DNA of 64,000 bases from Byssovorax sp. Lineage in GTDB: Bacteria; Myxococcota_A; Polyangia; Polyangiales; Polyangiaceae. A model generated the notes under the pieces. The model saw only the letters and a program-made list of their open reading frames with translations, was not told the origin of the DNA and ran no database searches. Shown here piece by piece: positions 8,288 through 18,300 of this stretch. The stretch covers positions 39,236-103,235 of the forward strand of contig JANYGI010000035.1 in NCBI GenBank assembly GCA_025362495.1, read 5' to 3'. How positions within the stretch are numbered: position 1 is the first letter of the stretch; each line of letters starts with the position of its first letter. The position numbers and the translations under genes are program-made.

Positions 8288-9913
8288 CTAAACGCTGATC
8301 GAGCCCTTGCGGAAATCGCTGGTGGCGATCTTCACGTTCACGCACGAAGGCTTTCCCGAGGCGAAGGCCGCGTCGAGCGCCGGGCCGATGTCCTCGGCGC
8401 GCTCCACGAAGGCGCCAAAGCCGCCCAGGGCCTCGACCACCCTGTCGTAGCGGGTGTATTCGAGCGACGTCGCCGGCGAGCGCTCCACGCCGTAGAGCTC
8501 GACCTGGCCGCGGCGGATCTGCGTCCAGGCGGCGTCGTTGCCAATCACGCTGATGACCGGGATCTTCTGGCGGACCATGGCCTCGAACTCCATGGCATGA
8601 AAGCCGAAGGAGCCGTCGCCATAGACCAGCACGACGTTGGCGTCGGGGCGAGCGAGCTTGGCGGCCATGGCGTAACCGGGGCCGACGCCGAGGGTGCCGA
8701 GCGGGCCCGGATCCATCCACATCTGCGGCCATTCGAGCTTGAGCACGTAGGCCGCGGTGGCCACGAAATCGCCGCCGTCGCCGATGACGATATCGCTCTT
8801 GCCGAGGCGCTTGCCAATCTCGGCGCAGACGCGGAGGGGGTTGGGCGGGCTGACGTTGCTCTCGATCTCGGCGAGCATCTTCGCCCGCGATTTATCCTCG
8901 GCGGCGCGCACCGTGGGGAGCCAGCCCGGGGACTTCTTGCCTTTGACGGCCGTGAGGAGCTGATCGAGCACGACGCCGCTGTCACCGTCGATCGTCACAT
9001 CGACCTTGCGGTTGCGGCCGAGCTCGTTGCCGTCGAGATCGATCTGCACGACCCTGGCCTTGGGGTTGATGGCGCGGCCGTATTCGAGGCGAAAATCGAA
9101 CGGAGTGCCGAAGACGAGGCAGAGATCGGTGTTCGAGAGGGCGAATTTGCGCGAGCGCGTCATCAGGTTGGGGTGCTCGTACGGGAGGCCGCCGCGCGCC
9201 ATGCCGTTGAGGTAAAACGGCGCTTCGATGGCGTCGGCGAGGGCGCGGAGGGCTTCCCGCTTCGGCGACCAGCGGAGCTGACTGCCCACGATGAACATCG
9301 GCCGCTCGGCCTCGCGGAGCATCTCGGCGGCGCGCTCGATCAACGAGGGATCGCCGCCGGGCCGCGGCGGGAACGCCAGCGGGGAGGTGGCGGGCGCGGC
9401 GTCGTCGGCCCAGTTCATCAGCAAATCGAGCGGCATTTCGAGGAAAACCGGGCCGGGGACGCCGGCCTGGGCGATGCGAAACGCAGCGTCGATGTACTCC
9501 TGGATGCGATCGGTCGAGGGGACCGACACGCTCCATTTGGTGATCGGGCGCATGAGCTCGACATGGTTCATGTCCTGGAGCGAGCCCATGTCGGCGAGGG
9601 CGCGGGGGCCGGCGCCGCCGATGACGATCATCGGAATGCCGCCGCGCTGCGCGTTGGCGACGGCGGTGACGGTGTCTGTCACGCCGGGGCCCGCGGTGAC
9701 GGCGCACACGCCCGGTCGCCCGGTGACGCGCGCATAGCCGTCGGCGGCGTGGCCGGCCGTCTGCTCGTGGCGAACGTCGACGACGCGGATCCCGTCGTCG
9801 AGGCACCCGTCGTAGATGGCCTGGATGTGGCCGCCGCAGAGCGTGAAGAGGTGCGTCGTGCCGTGGCGCAAGAGTGCCTTGGAGACGAGCCGACCGCCGT
9901 GGACCTGAGTCAT
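8288..9913 (-). CDS. Thiamine-diphosphate enzyme, acetolactate synthase / 2-hydroxyacyl-CoA lyase-like
   Basis: 541 residues from ATG 9913; the frame is open upstream but not protein-like. The three expected domains are present. The N-terminal Pyr domain has RHEQTAGHAADGYARVTG with the catalytic Glu at about 50. The central domain has a nucleotide-binding fold (VQIDLDGNELGRN). The C-terminal PP domain has GDGSFGFHAMEFEAM and IGNDAAWTQIRRGQ, the GDG-N metal/ThDP motif. Several members of this group are annotated as acetolactate synthase large subunits. No small regulatory subunit is adjacent, so a catabolic or hydroxyacyl-CoA lyase role is equally possible. Its promoter region is shared with the divergent DUF6978-like cassette (117 bases). 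Confidence 0.85.
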   Translation of the reverse strand: MTQVHGGRLVSKALLRHGTTHLFTLCGGHIQAIYDGCLDDGIRVVDVRHEQTAGHAADGYARVTGRPGVCAVTAGPGVTDTVTAVANAQRGGIPMIVIGGAGPRALADMGSLQDMNHVELMRPITKWSVSVPSTDRIQEYIDAAFRIAQAGVPGPVFLEMPLDLLMNWADDAAPATSPLAFPPRPGGDPSLIERAAEMLREAERPMFIVGSQLRWSPKREALRALADAIEAPFYLNGMARGGLPYEHPNLMTRSRKFALSNTDLCLVFGTPFDFRLEYGRAINPKARVVQIDLDGNELGRNRKVDVTIDGDSGVVLDQLLTAVKGKKSPGWLPTVRAAEDKSRAKMLAEIESNVSPPNPLRVCAEIGKRLGKSDIVIGDGGDFVATAAYVLKLEWPQMWMDPGPLGTLGVGPGYAMAAKLARPDANVVLVYGDGSFGFHAMEFEAMVRQKIPVISVIGNDAAWTQIRRGQVELYGVERSPATSLEYTRYDRVVEALGGFGAFVERAEDIGPALDAAFASGKPSCVNVKIATSDFRKGSISV

Positions 9914-10030
9914 GCGGCGCTTATACCACGAGGTGCCCGGTGGATGATCGGGAGCGACGCGCCGGACGAGCCCGAGCGACCCGAGGGCGGGGTGGACCCT
10001 TTCCCCGGCGTGGCGTAGCCTCCCCGCGAC

Positions 10031-10480
10031 ATGGACCGGACGCAGCTCGAAGCTCTCCGAGACTCGGCGGGCAAGTACATCGAGGGCGACGTGCGTCTCG
10101 TGACGGTACTGCGCGTTCCGCTGATGCTCGCGGCCGAGGAGATCGTCGTACACAACTCGCTCGGCGTGTCAGCGATGCTCAACGTGACGTTCCACCCCGA
10201 GGTGGGCGGGTTCAAATGCAACGTTCACGTTCGAGGCCTCGGGCCGATCTGTCGGCTCGAAATTAATGGCCCCGAGCATCCTGGGGTCGGACGCACGCAC
10301 AAGCACGCGCTGCGAACGGAGCGGTGCCCACGGCAGAATCTGCATCGCGATGTCACGGCGCGACCTGACTTGCGCGGAGTCTCCATGAAAACTGCCTGGG
10401 AGCTCTTCTGCGGGATGGCATTGATCGACCACCGCGGCTCGTTCTCCTGCGACGGCGTCGACACGGGAGCCCCCTTATGA
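10031..10480 (+). CDS. DUF6978-like small protein, first gene of a two-gene cassette
   Basis: 149 residues, soluble, with no signal peptide. A central beta-rich part (AMLNVTFHPEVGGFKCNVHV, LGPICRLEING) is followed by GPEHPGVGRTHKHALRTERC and a C-terminal FCGMALIDHRGSFSCDG. The layout of a short positively charged protein with RLxINGPxH followed by a His-containing segment resembles DUF6978, which I recall as a neighbour of DUF1828 genes; that call is from memory. Its stop overlaps the next start (ATGA, 10477-10480). Sampled GC is near 60-63% here against 68-77% in nearby genes, suggesting later acquisition. The molecular function is unknown. Confidence 0.65.
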   Translation: MDRTQLEALRDSAGKYIEGDVRLVTVLRVPLMLAAEEIVVHNSLGVSAMLNVTFHPEVGGFKCNVHVRGLGPICRLEINGPEHPGVGRTHKHALRTERCPRQNLHRDVTARPDLRGVSMKTAWELFCGMALIDHRGSFSCDGVDTGAPL

Positions 10481-11253
10481 GCCTAGAAGTCCTCGAACAG
10501 AAGGTCTCCGAAGGGATCGTTCGCACCGTCGATACGGTCCGTGGCGGCCACACTCGAATCCAGACGCAGCTCGTCTACCCTGACGGCAGCTTCATCGATG
10601 TGTTCGTTCGCGACGGTGCGCAACAGATGATCGCGCCGAAGATCGTGCTCTCCGATCTCGGCCAGACGACCTCGTGGCTCCTCGACATGCGGCTCAAGCC
10701 GTGGCTTTCAGAGAATCGAAAGCGTTTCATCGAAGATGCGCTGGACGTGCTCTCGGTACGGCAGAACGCGGGCGCCCTGGAGATCGAGCTGTCGCCGGGA
10801 GAGCCCCTCAATTCGGCCATCCTCCGGCTTGCTCAGGCCTGTCTACGTGTCTCCGATCTCGTCTTCACGCAGCGGAATAGCGTGACGACGGTGTTCAAGG
10901 AGAGGGTCGAAGAGTTCTTCTCGGTCCATGATCTGCCCTTCGAGCAGGATGTCGAGATCGTCGGGCGCCACGGTCGCTCGATCCGAGTGGACTATCGCGT
11001 CGCCAAGGGACCGCGCGGCGCGCTGGTGCTGGCGCTGGGGCCGGCGAGCGCGTCGTCGGCGCACACATTGACGAACGAGATATTTCGTCGGTGGTACGAG
11101 CTCAACATGCCGACGATTGGTGAGCGTCGAGTGACGATTTACGACGACGCCTGCCAGGACTACCGCGAGGATGATCTGGCGCTGGTGCGCGACTTCTCGG
11201 AGCTGGTCCCGATTGGCAACGAGGATGCCGTCGCAGAGGCTTTGGCGGCATAG
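10477..11253 (+). CDS. DUF1828-domain protein, second gene of the cassette
   Basis: 258 residues. The N-terminal half fits DUF1828: TRIQTQLVYPDGSFIDVFVR, then APKIVLSDLGQTTSWLL, then a helical LKPWLSENRKRFIEDALD. The C-terminal half (from about residue 125) carries ERVEEFFSVHDLPFEQDVEI and RRVTIYDDACQDYREDDL, similar to the DUF1829-type partner domain. DUF1828/DUF1829 proteins occur sporadically in bacteria and on mobile elements, and their function is not established. Translation is coupled to the upstream gene by an ATGA overlap, so the two products probably act together. Base composition is less GC-rich than the neighbours. The gene is tail-to-tail with the MATE exporter, 35 bases apart. 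Confidence 0.75.
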   Translation: MSLEVLEQKVSEGIVRTVDTVRGGHTRIQTQLVYPDGSFIDVFVRDGAQQMIAPKIVLSDLGQTTSWLLDMRLKPWLSENRKRFIEDALDVLSVRQNAGALEIELSPGEPLNSAILRLAQACLRVSDLVFTQRNSVTTVFKERVEEFFSVHDLPFEQDVEIVGRHGRSIRVDYRVAKGPRGALVLALGPASASSAHTLTNEIFRRWYELNMPTIGERRVTIYDDACQDYREDDLALVRDFSELVPIGNEDAVAEALAA

Positions 11254-11288
11254 CATCATCGCCCGGCGTTGATGACTTCGACGGCGGG

Positions 11289-12638
11289 TCAGACGCGGGT
11301 CTTGCGCCAGCGCCCGCCCGCGTACGCCGCGCCGAGCAGCCCGCTCCGCACGATCCAGTCCGCGGTGCTGCCGAGCCACACGCCGACGAGCCCGAGGCCG
11401 AGGGTGATCGCCAGCAGGTACGTCACCGAGATGCGCACGACGAGGGCGCCGACGCAGGTCGAGATCAGCACCGTGCGCGTCGCGCCGGCGCCGCGGAGGG
11501 CCATGCCCTTGACCGTCGCATAGGCCATGAACGGCTGCGCGAAGGCCGCGACGTAGAGGGTCTTCGAGCCGAGGGCGATGATCGCCGGATCGGTCGAGAA
11601 TATCTTCATGAGCGGGCGCGGCGCGACGGCGAGCGTGAGGCCGATCGTCAGCGCGAGCGCGACCGACATGCCCGCGGCGAGCCAGCCGGCGCGCGTGGCG
11701 TCGCCGGGGCGGTTCGCGCCGAGCTTCTGGGCGATCACCGCGGCGCCCGCGACGCCGAAGCCGTCGGCCGACAGGAAGCCGATCGCCTCGATCGCCAGCA
11801 GGGCTTGATTGGCCGCCATCGCCTCGGTGCCGAGGAGGCCAATGATGGCGACGAAGCCGAGAAACCCCCCGTGGTAGAGCGCCTTTTCGCCGAACGCCGG
11901 CCAGGCGACGCGGAGCACGCGGCGCAGCGCCTCGACGTCGCCGTCGCGACGCTGCCGCAGCGGGAGCGGGCTCGACTTCGAGAGCAGGACGGCCAGGAGG
12001 AGCAGCCCTTCGATGGTCATCGTCGCCGCGTGCCCGACGGCCGCGCCGCGCACGCCGAGCTCGGGGAAGCCGAGGTGACCGAAGATGAGCACGTACGAGA
12101 GCGCGACGTTGACGATGTTGCCCACCGTCGCCACGTAGAGCGGAGCGCGCGTGTTGCCCGCGCCCTGGAGCGTCGCGGCGGCGATGGCCTCGACGAAAGC
12201 GAGCGGCAAGCAGGGCAGCACGATGTGCAGGTACGCGCTCGCGTCGGCCAGCACCTCTGCCGACGCGTGAGGGAACAGCGCGCGCAGGAGCGAGCCATTC
12301 GCGAGGCGGATCGGCACCGTCACGAGCACGCCGAGGAGCGCCGCGAAGAGCAGCGACGATCGGGCCGCGCGCGCCGCCTCCGCGCGATCGCCGGCGCCGA
12401 CGCTGCGCGCGACGACCGCCAGCGTGCCGGCCGAGAACGCGGTGAAGATCGAGTACGTCGACCACACGAGGGTGCCGCTGATCTGGAGCGAGGCGAGCGC
12501 GGTGGGCGAGTAGCGGCCGACCATGACGCGGCCGACGAGGAACATCAGCGTGACGAGGAACATGTGCGTTATCGCCGGCCACGCGAGCCGCCAGACCTCG
12601 CGCGCGAGCGGCGCGCCGCCGTCGGGATCCGATTTCAC
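11289..12638 (-). CDS. MATE-family multidrug/Na+ efflux transporter
   Basis: 449 residues from GTG 12638, which is preceded by GAGGA at good spacing. An alternative GTG at 12743 adds 35 non-conserved residues. About twelve membrane segments form two homologous halves. The N-terminal half has REVWRLAWPAITHMFL and GRVMVGRYSPTALAS; the hinge carries LAVLLSKSSPLPLRQRRDGD; the C-terminal half begins VLRVAWPAFGEKALYH. These match MATE exporters, which expel cationic compounds in exchange for Na+ or H+. The substrate is not readable. It is convergent with the DUF1828 gene and separated from its upstream neighbour by a long inverted repeat. Confidence 0.9.
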   Translation of the reverse strand: MKSDPDGGAPLAREVWRLAWPAITHMFLVTLMFLVGRVMVGRYSPTALASLQISGTLVWSTYSIFTAFSAGTLAVVARSVGAGDRAEAARAARSSLLFAALLGVLVTVPIRLANGSLLRALFPHASAEVLADASAYLHIVLPCLPLAFVEAIAAATLQGAGNTRAPLYVATVGNIVNVALSYVLIFGHLGFPELGVRGAAVGHAATMTIEGLLLLAVLLSKSSPLPLRQRRDGDVEALRRVLRVAWPAFGEKALYHGGFLGFVAIIGLLGTEAMAANQALLAIEAIGFLSADGFGVAGAAVIAQKLGANRPGDATRAGWLAAGMSVALALTIGLTLAVAPRPLMKIFSTDPAIIALGSKTLYVAAFAQPFMAYATVKGMALRGAGATRTVLISTCVGALVVRISVTYLLAITLGLGLVGVWLGSTADWIVRSGLLGAAYAGGRWRKTRV

Positions 12639-12826
12639 CGCGTCCTCAGGGCTTCCACAGCGATCGAGCAGCTCGTCCACGAGGCACGCGCCCCGCCGGA
12701 GGAGGCGGGGCACCGCGGCCGGGACGGCGAAGGCGAAGGTCACGGCGCAGGGAACGCCGCGCGTCGGGAGCGCGTTCCCGCGAGCGGCTCCCAGAGCACC
12801 GAACAGGTTGAAGAGTCGGAGAATTC

Positions 12827-12910
12827 ACAGGGAGGCGAGGAGGACTGGGAGACCCGAGGGAAAATCTTTCCCAATCTTCCTCTCACCTCCCCGTCTTCTC
12901 GCCTCCCTGT
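12827..12910. repeat. 84-base imperfect inverted repeat with 13-base perfect outer arms
   Basis: ACAGGGAGGCGAG at 12827-12839 is perfectly inverted as CTCGCCTCCCTGT at 12898-12910. The inner sequence is purine-rich on the left and pyrimidine-rich on the right, extending the pairing imperfectly. A central GGGAAA-ATC-TTTCCC hairpin lies at 12858-12872. A run of seven T residues follows at 12924-12930. The element sits downstream of the 12954-14183 gene and upstream of the MATE gene, both leftward. It could be an attenuator, a terminator or a miniature repetitive element. Confidence 0.7.
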
Positions 12911-12953
12911 TAAATTTCCGGTCTTTTTTTGGCATTTCAAGCTGATCGGCGCC

Positions 12954-14183
12954 CTAGTGGACGGCGACGACAGGACGCATCTCCATCGGCTCGATCTCGC
13001 CGAGGTCGACGTCGTGGGCGCCCTTCGCGGTCGCGTGAAACCCGAGGACGCGATCGGGCTCACCGTCGCCGTTGTCGTCGATCCACGCGAGCCCGTCCGC
13101 CTCCAGGCCCGGCTTGAGGCTCTGCCATTGAACCTGGAATTGCATCGGGGCGTCGTGCCGGAATTTCGCGCACGACCAGACTGCCGTCTTCCAGTCGGTG
13201 GGAGCGGCCGTGTAGCCGATACCGGACGTCTGCTTCATCGTCGCCGGGACGGCGGGCGAGCTGCCCGGCAGACTGCCAATCGCGCGACGCACGCAGTCGC
13301 CCATCCCGTCGCGCAGGCGCGTCAACGCCTTGCGGGCGTCGATCTCGGCGAGGCTCCGAGAAGCGGGCGCAGCGGCAGCGGGCGGCAGCGGGACAGCCAC
13401 GGCGACCGTCGGCGCGGGGGCCGTCGGCGCGGCGTCCGGCTCGGTGACGACCAGGTAGACAAGGCCCATCGCGGCGAGCACGCCAACGATTGCGACTACC
13501 ATTCTCGATCGGCGCTTGCGAGCGTCCTCGTCGGGCCACTGCGCGGTCACGGACGGCAAGCTCGCGCGCGCGGGCGGGGCGCCGATCGGCGCCGGGAGCG
13601 GCGTGGTCGTGGACGCGGACGCCCAGGCCGACACCGCGGGCGGCGTCGATAGCGGCGGCGCCGGCATGGCCACGATCGGCGCGACCGAGGGGGCGAAGGC
13701 GCGCGGGGCCTCGATGACGGGCGCGATCGGCTCGGCGTCGACGGGCCCCGAGATCGGCTCGAGATCGTCTTCGTCGTCGTCCTCTGCGTCGACGAGATCA
13801 TCGGCGTCCGGAGCGCCCGTCGTCGGCTCGAGCGGGACGTCGTCCTTGTCGAGGAGCGCGTAGGCCGTGACCGCGTCGTACGGCAGCGTCGTCTGCATCG
13901 GACGCGACGGCGGCGGCGCAGGTACGGGGCGGTTCTGCAGCCGGCGCTCGTGCTCGGGCCGCGCTTGATCGAGGAGAGCGTCGAGCTCGCGCGCGTCGAT
14001 CCGCACCGTGGTCGAGCCGAAATCCATGTCGTCCTGATCGAGCAAGCGAGCGAGCTCGCGCGCCGCGAGCGAGCTCGTTTCGATGTCGAGCTCGTGCTCG
14101 TGCTCGATCGGATCCGTCACGTCCTCGCGGGGCGCGGAGTGCGACGGCATCGGCCGGATGGGAGTGCGGCCTCGGTCCACCAC
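12954..14183 (-). CDS. Single-pass membrane protein of unknown function
   Basis: 409 residues. The first 210 are acidic, Ala/Pro-rich and low in complexity, with LARLLDQDDMDFG and ELDALLDQARPEHERR, and look cytoplasmic. A basic stop-transfer RKRRSRM precedes one membrane segment near 228-246 (VVAIVGVLAAMGLVYLVV). After a second Ala/Pro linker, a C-terminal domain of about 130 residues carries two Cys (MGDCVRRAIG, VWSCAKFRHD) and WIDDNGDGEPDRVLGFHATA. This resembles the pilin-like periplasmic modules common in myxobacteria, but I do not name the family. GTG 14183 has AAGGTG upstream; ATG 14150 is an alternative. Confidence 0.65.
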   Translation of the reverse strand: MVDRGRTPIRPMPSHSAPREDVTDPIEHEHELDIETSSLAARELARLLDQDDMDFGSTTVRIDARELDALLDQARPEHERRLQNRPVPAPPPSRPMQTTLPYDAVTAYALLDKDDVPLEPTTGAPDADDLVDAEDDDEDDLEPISGPVDAEPIAPVIEAPRAFAPSVAPIVAMPAPPLSTPPAVSAWASASTTTPLPAPIGAPPARASLPSVTAQWPDEDARKRRSRMVVAIVGVLAAMGLVYLVVTEPDAAPTAPAPTVAVAVPLPPAAAAPASRSLAEIDARKALTRLRDGMGDCVRRAIGSLPGSSPAVPATMKQTSGIGYTAAPTDWKTAVWSCAKFRHDAPMQFQVQWQSLKPGLEADGLAWIDDNGDGEPDRVLGFHATAKGAHDVDLGEIEPMEMRPVVAVH

Positions 14184-14242
14184 GCGAGCACCTTACCCCG
14201 GCGGACGCGACGCGCGGCAGGGTTTTGCGTTACCTTCGGCGC

Positions 14243-15388
14243 ATGAAGCTCGGCGCCCGCCTCGCGTCCCTGGTCATCTCCGACATCCGCTCGATGAGCC
14301 GCGCCTGCGACGCTGCGGGCGGCATCAACCTGGGGCAGGGGATCTGCGATCTTCCCACGCCCGCGCCCGTCGCTCAGGCCGCGCGCGACGCCATCACCGA
14401 CAACCGCGTCGTCTACACCGCGCCCGAGGGCATCGCCCCGCTGCGCGAGGCGGTGCGCGCCAAAGTAGCGCGCCACTACGGCCTCGATTTCGATCCCGCG
14501 ACCGAGATCGTGATCACCTCGGGCGCGACGGGCGGCTTCGCGGCGACGTGCCTCGCGCTGTTCGATCCCGGCGACGAGATCATCCTCTTCGAGCCCTACT
14601 ACGGCTACCACCTCAACACGGTGCTCGCCTTCGGGCTCTCGCCGGTGCTCGTGCCGACGCGGCCGCCCGAGTGGACCGTCGACTTCGACGCGCTCGTCGC
14701 CGCGATCACCACGAAAACAAGGGCCATCGTGGTCTGCACGCCCGCCAACCCGAGCGGCAAGGTCTGGACGATCGCCGAGCTCGACCGCCTCGCGGCGATC
14801 CTCGAAGAGCACGATCTGCTGGCCATCACCGACGAGATCTACGAGCACATCGTCTTCGACGGGCACGCCCACGTCCCTCTCGCGACGCGGGGCGCGGCGC
14901 GCAAGCGCACCGTCACGCTCTCGGGCCTCTCGAAGACGTTCGCGATCACCGGCTGGCGCCTCGGCTACCTCACCGCGCCGGCCGAGCTCGCGCGCCGGAT
15001 CACCGTGACGCACGATCTGCTCTACGTCTGCGCCCCGACGCCGCTGCAGTATGGCGTCGTCGCCGGCCTCGGGATGCCCGACGCGTACTACGCCGATCTC
15101 TCGAAGAGCTACGCCGTGAAGCGGGAGATCCTCTGCTCGGCGCTGACCGACGCGGGGCTGACTCCGTACGTACCGCGCGGCGCCTACTACGTGCTCGCCG
15201 ACGTGCGCCGCCTCGGTTGCTCCACCTCGAAGGCGGCGGCGATGCTGATCCTCGATCGGGCGAAGATCGCCTCGGTTCCGGCGACCTCGTTCTATGCCGA
15301 TCCCGTGGGCGAGACGCTGACGCGGTTCTGCTTCGCCAAGGAAGACGACGTGCTCGAGGAGGCGGCGCGCCGACTCCGCGCCTTGTGA
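14243..15388 (+). CDS. Class I/II PLP aminotransferase
   Basis: 381 residues from ATG 14243. The family motifs are in order. GGINLGQGICDLPTP is the N-terminal substrate loop, EIVITSGATGGFAA the PLP-phosphate region, VVCTPANPSGKVW holds the conserved Asn, AITDEIYEHIVFDG holds the Asp/Tyr pair, and SGLSKTFAITGWRLGYL holds the Schiff-base lysine (about K231). These match aspartate/aromatic aminotransferase-type or kynurenine-aminotransferase-like enzymes of subgroup I. Substrate specificity cannot be decided. It is a single gene, convergent with the large VIT/vWA gene across only seven bases, and divergent from the upstream membrane protein. Confidence 0.9.
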   Translation: MKLGARLASLVISDIRSMSRACDAAGGINLGQGICDLPTPAPVAQAARDAITDNRVVYTAPEGIAPLREAVRAKVARHYGLDFDPATEIVITSGATGGFAATCLALFDPGDEIILFEPYYGYHLNTVLAFGLSPVLVPTRPPEWTVDFDALVAAITTKTRAIVVCTPANPSGKVWTIAELDRLAAILEEHDLLAITDEIYEHIVFDGHAHVPLATRGAARKRTVTLSGLSKTFAITGWRLGYLTAPAELARRITVTHDLLYVCAPTPLQYGVVAGLGMPDAYYADLSKSYAVKREILCSALTDAGLTPYVPRGAYYVLADVRRLGCSTSKAAAMLILDRAKIASVPATSFYADPVGETLTRFCFAKEDDVLEEAARRLRAL

Positions 15389-15395
15389 TTGGCAA

Positions 15396-18300
15396 TCAGC
15401 GGAGCCAGCCTCCGGCGAAGCTCTGCTCGGGGATCGTCACCAGCGTCGCCGCCACGGTCTGCGCGCCGCCCCGCGCGACCGCGTACTTCCTGGTCGTGTT
15501 CAAGGCACGCACGGTGATCTCGCACGAAGTGCCCGGATTGCCGCCCACGATCATCGTTCGATAGGTCCCGCTGGAGAGGCCCGCCGTCGTCACCGCGCCT
15601 CCGCGCGCGGCGGGCGTCCACGGCGAGATCACCTTGCCATTCGGGGTCACCACGACGACCGTCGGGCAGCGATCGGACTCGTCCGTGCAGCCGAGCTTGG
15701 CCTCGAAGTCACCGCCGCCCGCGGGCGCCATGTAGGCCGGCGCCGGGCCCGTCGCGAGCGCTTTTCCCAGCTCGGCGACGCGCTTCCCGGGCTTGTCGAT
15801 CGCCGCGATCTCGGCCACGACCGCGTCACGCTCGTCGAGGCGCGCGCGGCAGCGGAGGGCTTCGTAGCGCGCGTCGTCGTCGGTCCCGCGCAGCTCGGCC
15901 AGCGATCGAAAATGCGAGCACGCGCGCCGCTCGTCGCCGGCTGCCTCGAAAGCGCGGGCGGCGCGCCGGTGGAGATCGGCATTGGTCGGCGCCATTTCCA
16001 GCTCGGCGTCGAGCGACGTCCGCGCCAGCAATCCATCGCCGGTGGCCGCCGCGGTCTGCGCCAGCAGCTCGCGCGCGCTCGCGAGATCGGGATCGAGCTC
16101 GGCAAAGCGCTTTGCGGCCGCGAGGGCCTCGGCGAAGCGACCGTGAGCGAGCAGGCCGCGGATCAACCCATCATGCCTTTGCCGGCTCGTTTCGCCTTCA
16201 TTCACCGCGCTCCGCAGCTTCACCAGCGCGGCCTCGCCCTCGGTCGTCCACCGCTCGCTGCCATCGAGGTTCACCGCGCTCGGCGCCTGGCCGACGAAGC
16301 CCGTCGCGAGCCATGGCCGAGGCGCGTCGCCTCCGGGAGCGAACAGGATGGGATACGTCACCGTGACGCTGCCGCCGTCGGGCGCGGGGAACATCACCCC
16401 GCCGAAGGCGCGGACGACACAGGCCACCACGCCGCCGTCGGGTAGATCGCTGCCCCCGTTGAGCACATTGGCCACGTTGCCATCCAGGCCAATCGTGAAG
16501 CGCACCGAGACGCGCCCGGCCAGCTCGGGGTTACTCCGCAAACCATTCTCGTAACAGAGGCGAAAGCGACCGAAATTCTGCCGCACGATGCGCTGGATCA
16601 CGTCCGGCGGCAGGGCCCCGCTCACCGTGACGGCGCCCATGCGCACCGAAGGCGGGCTGGTGCGGTGCTCGCCGCCGAGCAGCCCATGGCCGCTGCCAAA
16701 GCCCTGTCCGGCGCCCGTGCCGGCCCCCTTTCCGAGGGTGCCAATGCTGCCGAGCCCGATCCCTTCGCCCGTCCCGCCGCTGCCGCCGTAGCCGCTGAGG
16801 CCGAGGTCCGCGGAGCCGAAGTCGTTCGTGAGAGGATCGCCCGCAGAGACGATGGATCTCGCCCCGCTCGCGCGGCTGTCAAGCAAACCCACCATGCCGC
16901 CGGACTGCGACTCCAGGCTCTTCAAGACCTCGCCCAGGTCGGGCTCGGCGCTCTTCTTCTTCCCGGCGCGCTCGATGCCGAACGCCGCGAACATCTGATC
17001 GTTGTCCAGCACCAGGAACGATGCCGCGCGCGACATCACCCGGTGCGCCTTCGAGAGCGCGATGACCTCTTTGCGCGCGGCCTCATCGTTCGAGCCCTCG
17101 AGATCGGCGATCTTCGCGGTGGCCCAGAGTCGCGGCGGGAGCGGCGCCGCGGTCGTGTCCCACACAATGCCCTTCGCGTCCGAGTAGGGCGCTCCGCCGA
17201 GGGTGCCCTTGATCTTGATCTGCCCGCGCTCTCCGGCCCGCGCGCGGGCGGTGATCAAGATCTCCTGTCCAGCGTGCAGGTTGGGCAGCACCTTCGGGTG
17301 AACATCGTGGATGCCCTCCGGCACCTCGAGCGCCGGGTCGACCAGCAGCGGATCTTCGAGGCCGAGCGCGATCGCGTCGATGCGATGCGAGAGCGGCTCT
17401 CCGCTGCTCACGCGCTCGTAGCTGGCCCCGAGCGAGCGGGCGAGGCCGCCGAGGACGACCTCATCGAGGGAGCGGCCCGCGCCGAAGAGGCGGAGATCGA
17501 TCGCGTGAGCGAGGATCGCCGGCCTCACCCGCGCCGTGATCGTCTCGGCGGTGAGCTCGCCCGCGCTCACGGCGCCGTCGCCCAGATAGACAATCTGCCC
17601 CGCGCGATCCGATTCCAGCCGCTTCGCCGCAGCGAGGAGCGCGCCCGCGAGGTCCGACGATCCCGAGGCCGCGAGCCCCGAGAGCCAGCGCCCGGCGTCG
17701 TCGATCGTCGCGGCAGAGGCCGTGGCGAGGCCGTCTTCAGGGAACGTCGTGCAGGCGCTGTCACAGGCCAGCACGGTGAAGCGCTCTCCTCCGTCGAGGC
17801 GGCGTAAGAGCCCGCGCGCGACGGCAATCTCGCCGGCGAGCGTCTCCCTGGACTGGCTCTGGCTGACGTCGAGCACGATCGCCCGATCGTGGGGCACGCG
17901 CGCCTGGGTCACCGCGGGCGCGCGTATTGGCAGGCGCATCGTCAGATACCCATCCTCCGCGACAGGCGTCTTGCCGACCTCGGCCGCCGCGCTCGCGGGA
18001 GCCGGGTGCGCCGAGACGTCCGGCCCACTCGCGGGCGCGCGCTCGTAGTCGAGGACGAAATCACCCGCCGGCGTGAACGCACGCGCGCTGTAGGCGACGT
18101 GAAGCGGCCCGCTCGGCGCCGTCGTGGCCGCGTACCCGGGCGTCCGCACCGCGATGAGCGAGGTGGTCGCGTCGGCGGCGGTCACGTCGATGGAGAGCTC
18201 GTCGATGGTGACGGCGCGGTCCTGCCCGAGCGAGAGCGGATAGAGATACCGCACCTGACTCGAGGCCTCGGAGAGCACCTGATCGTACGCGAGCACGATG

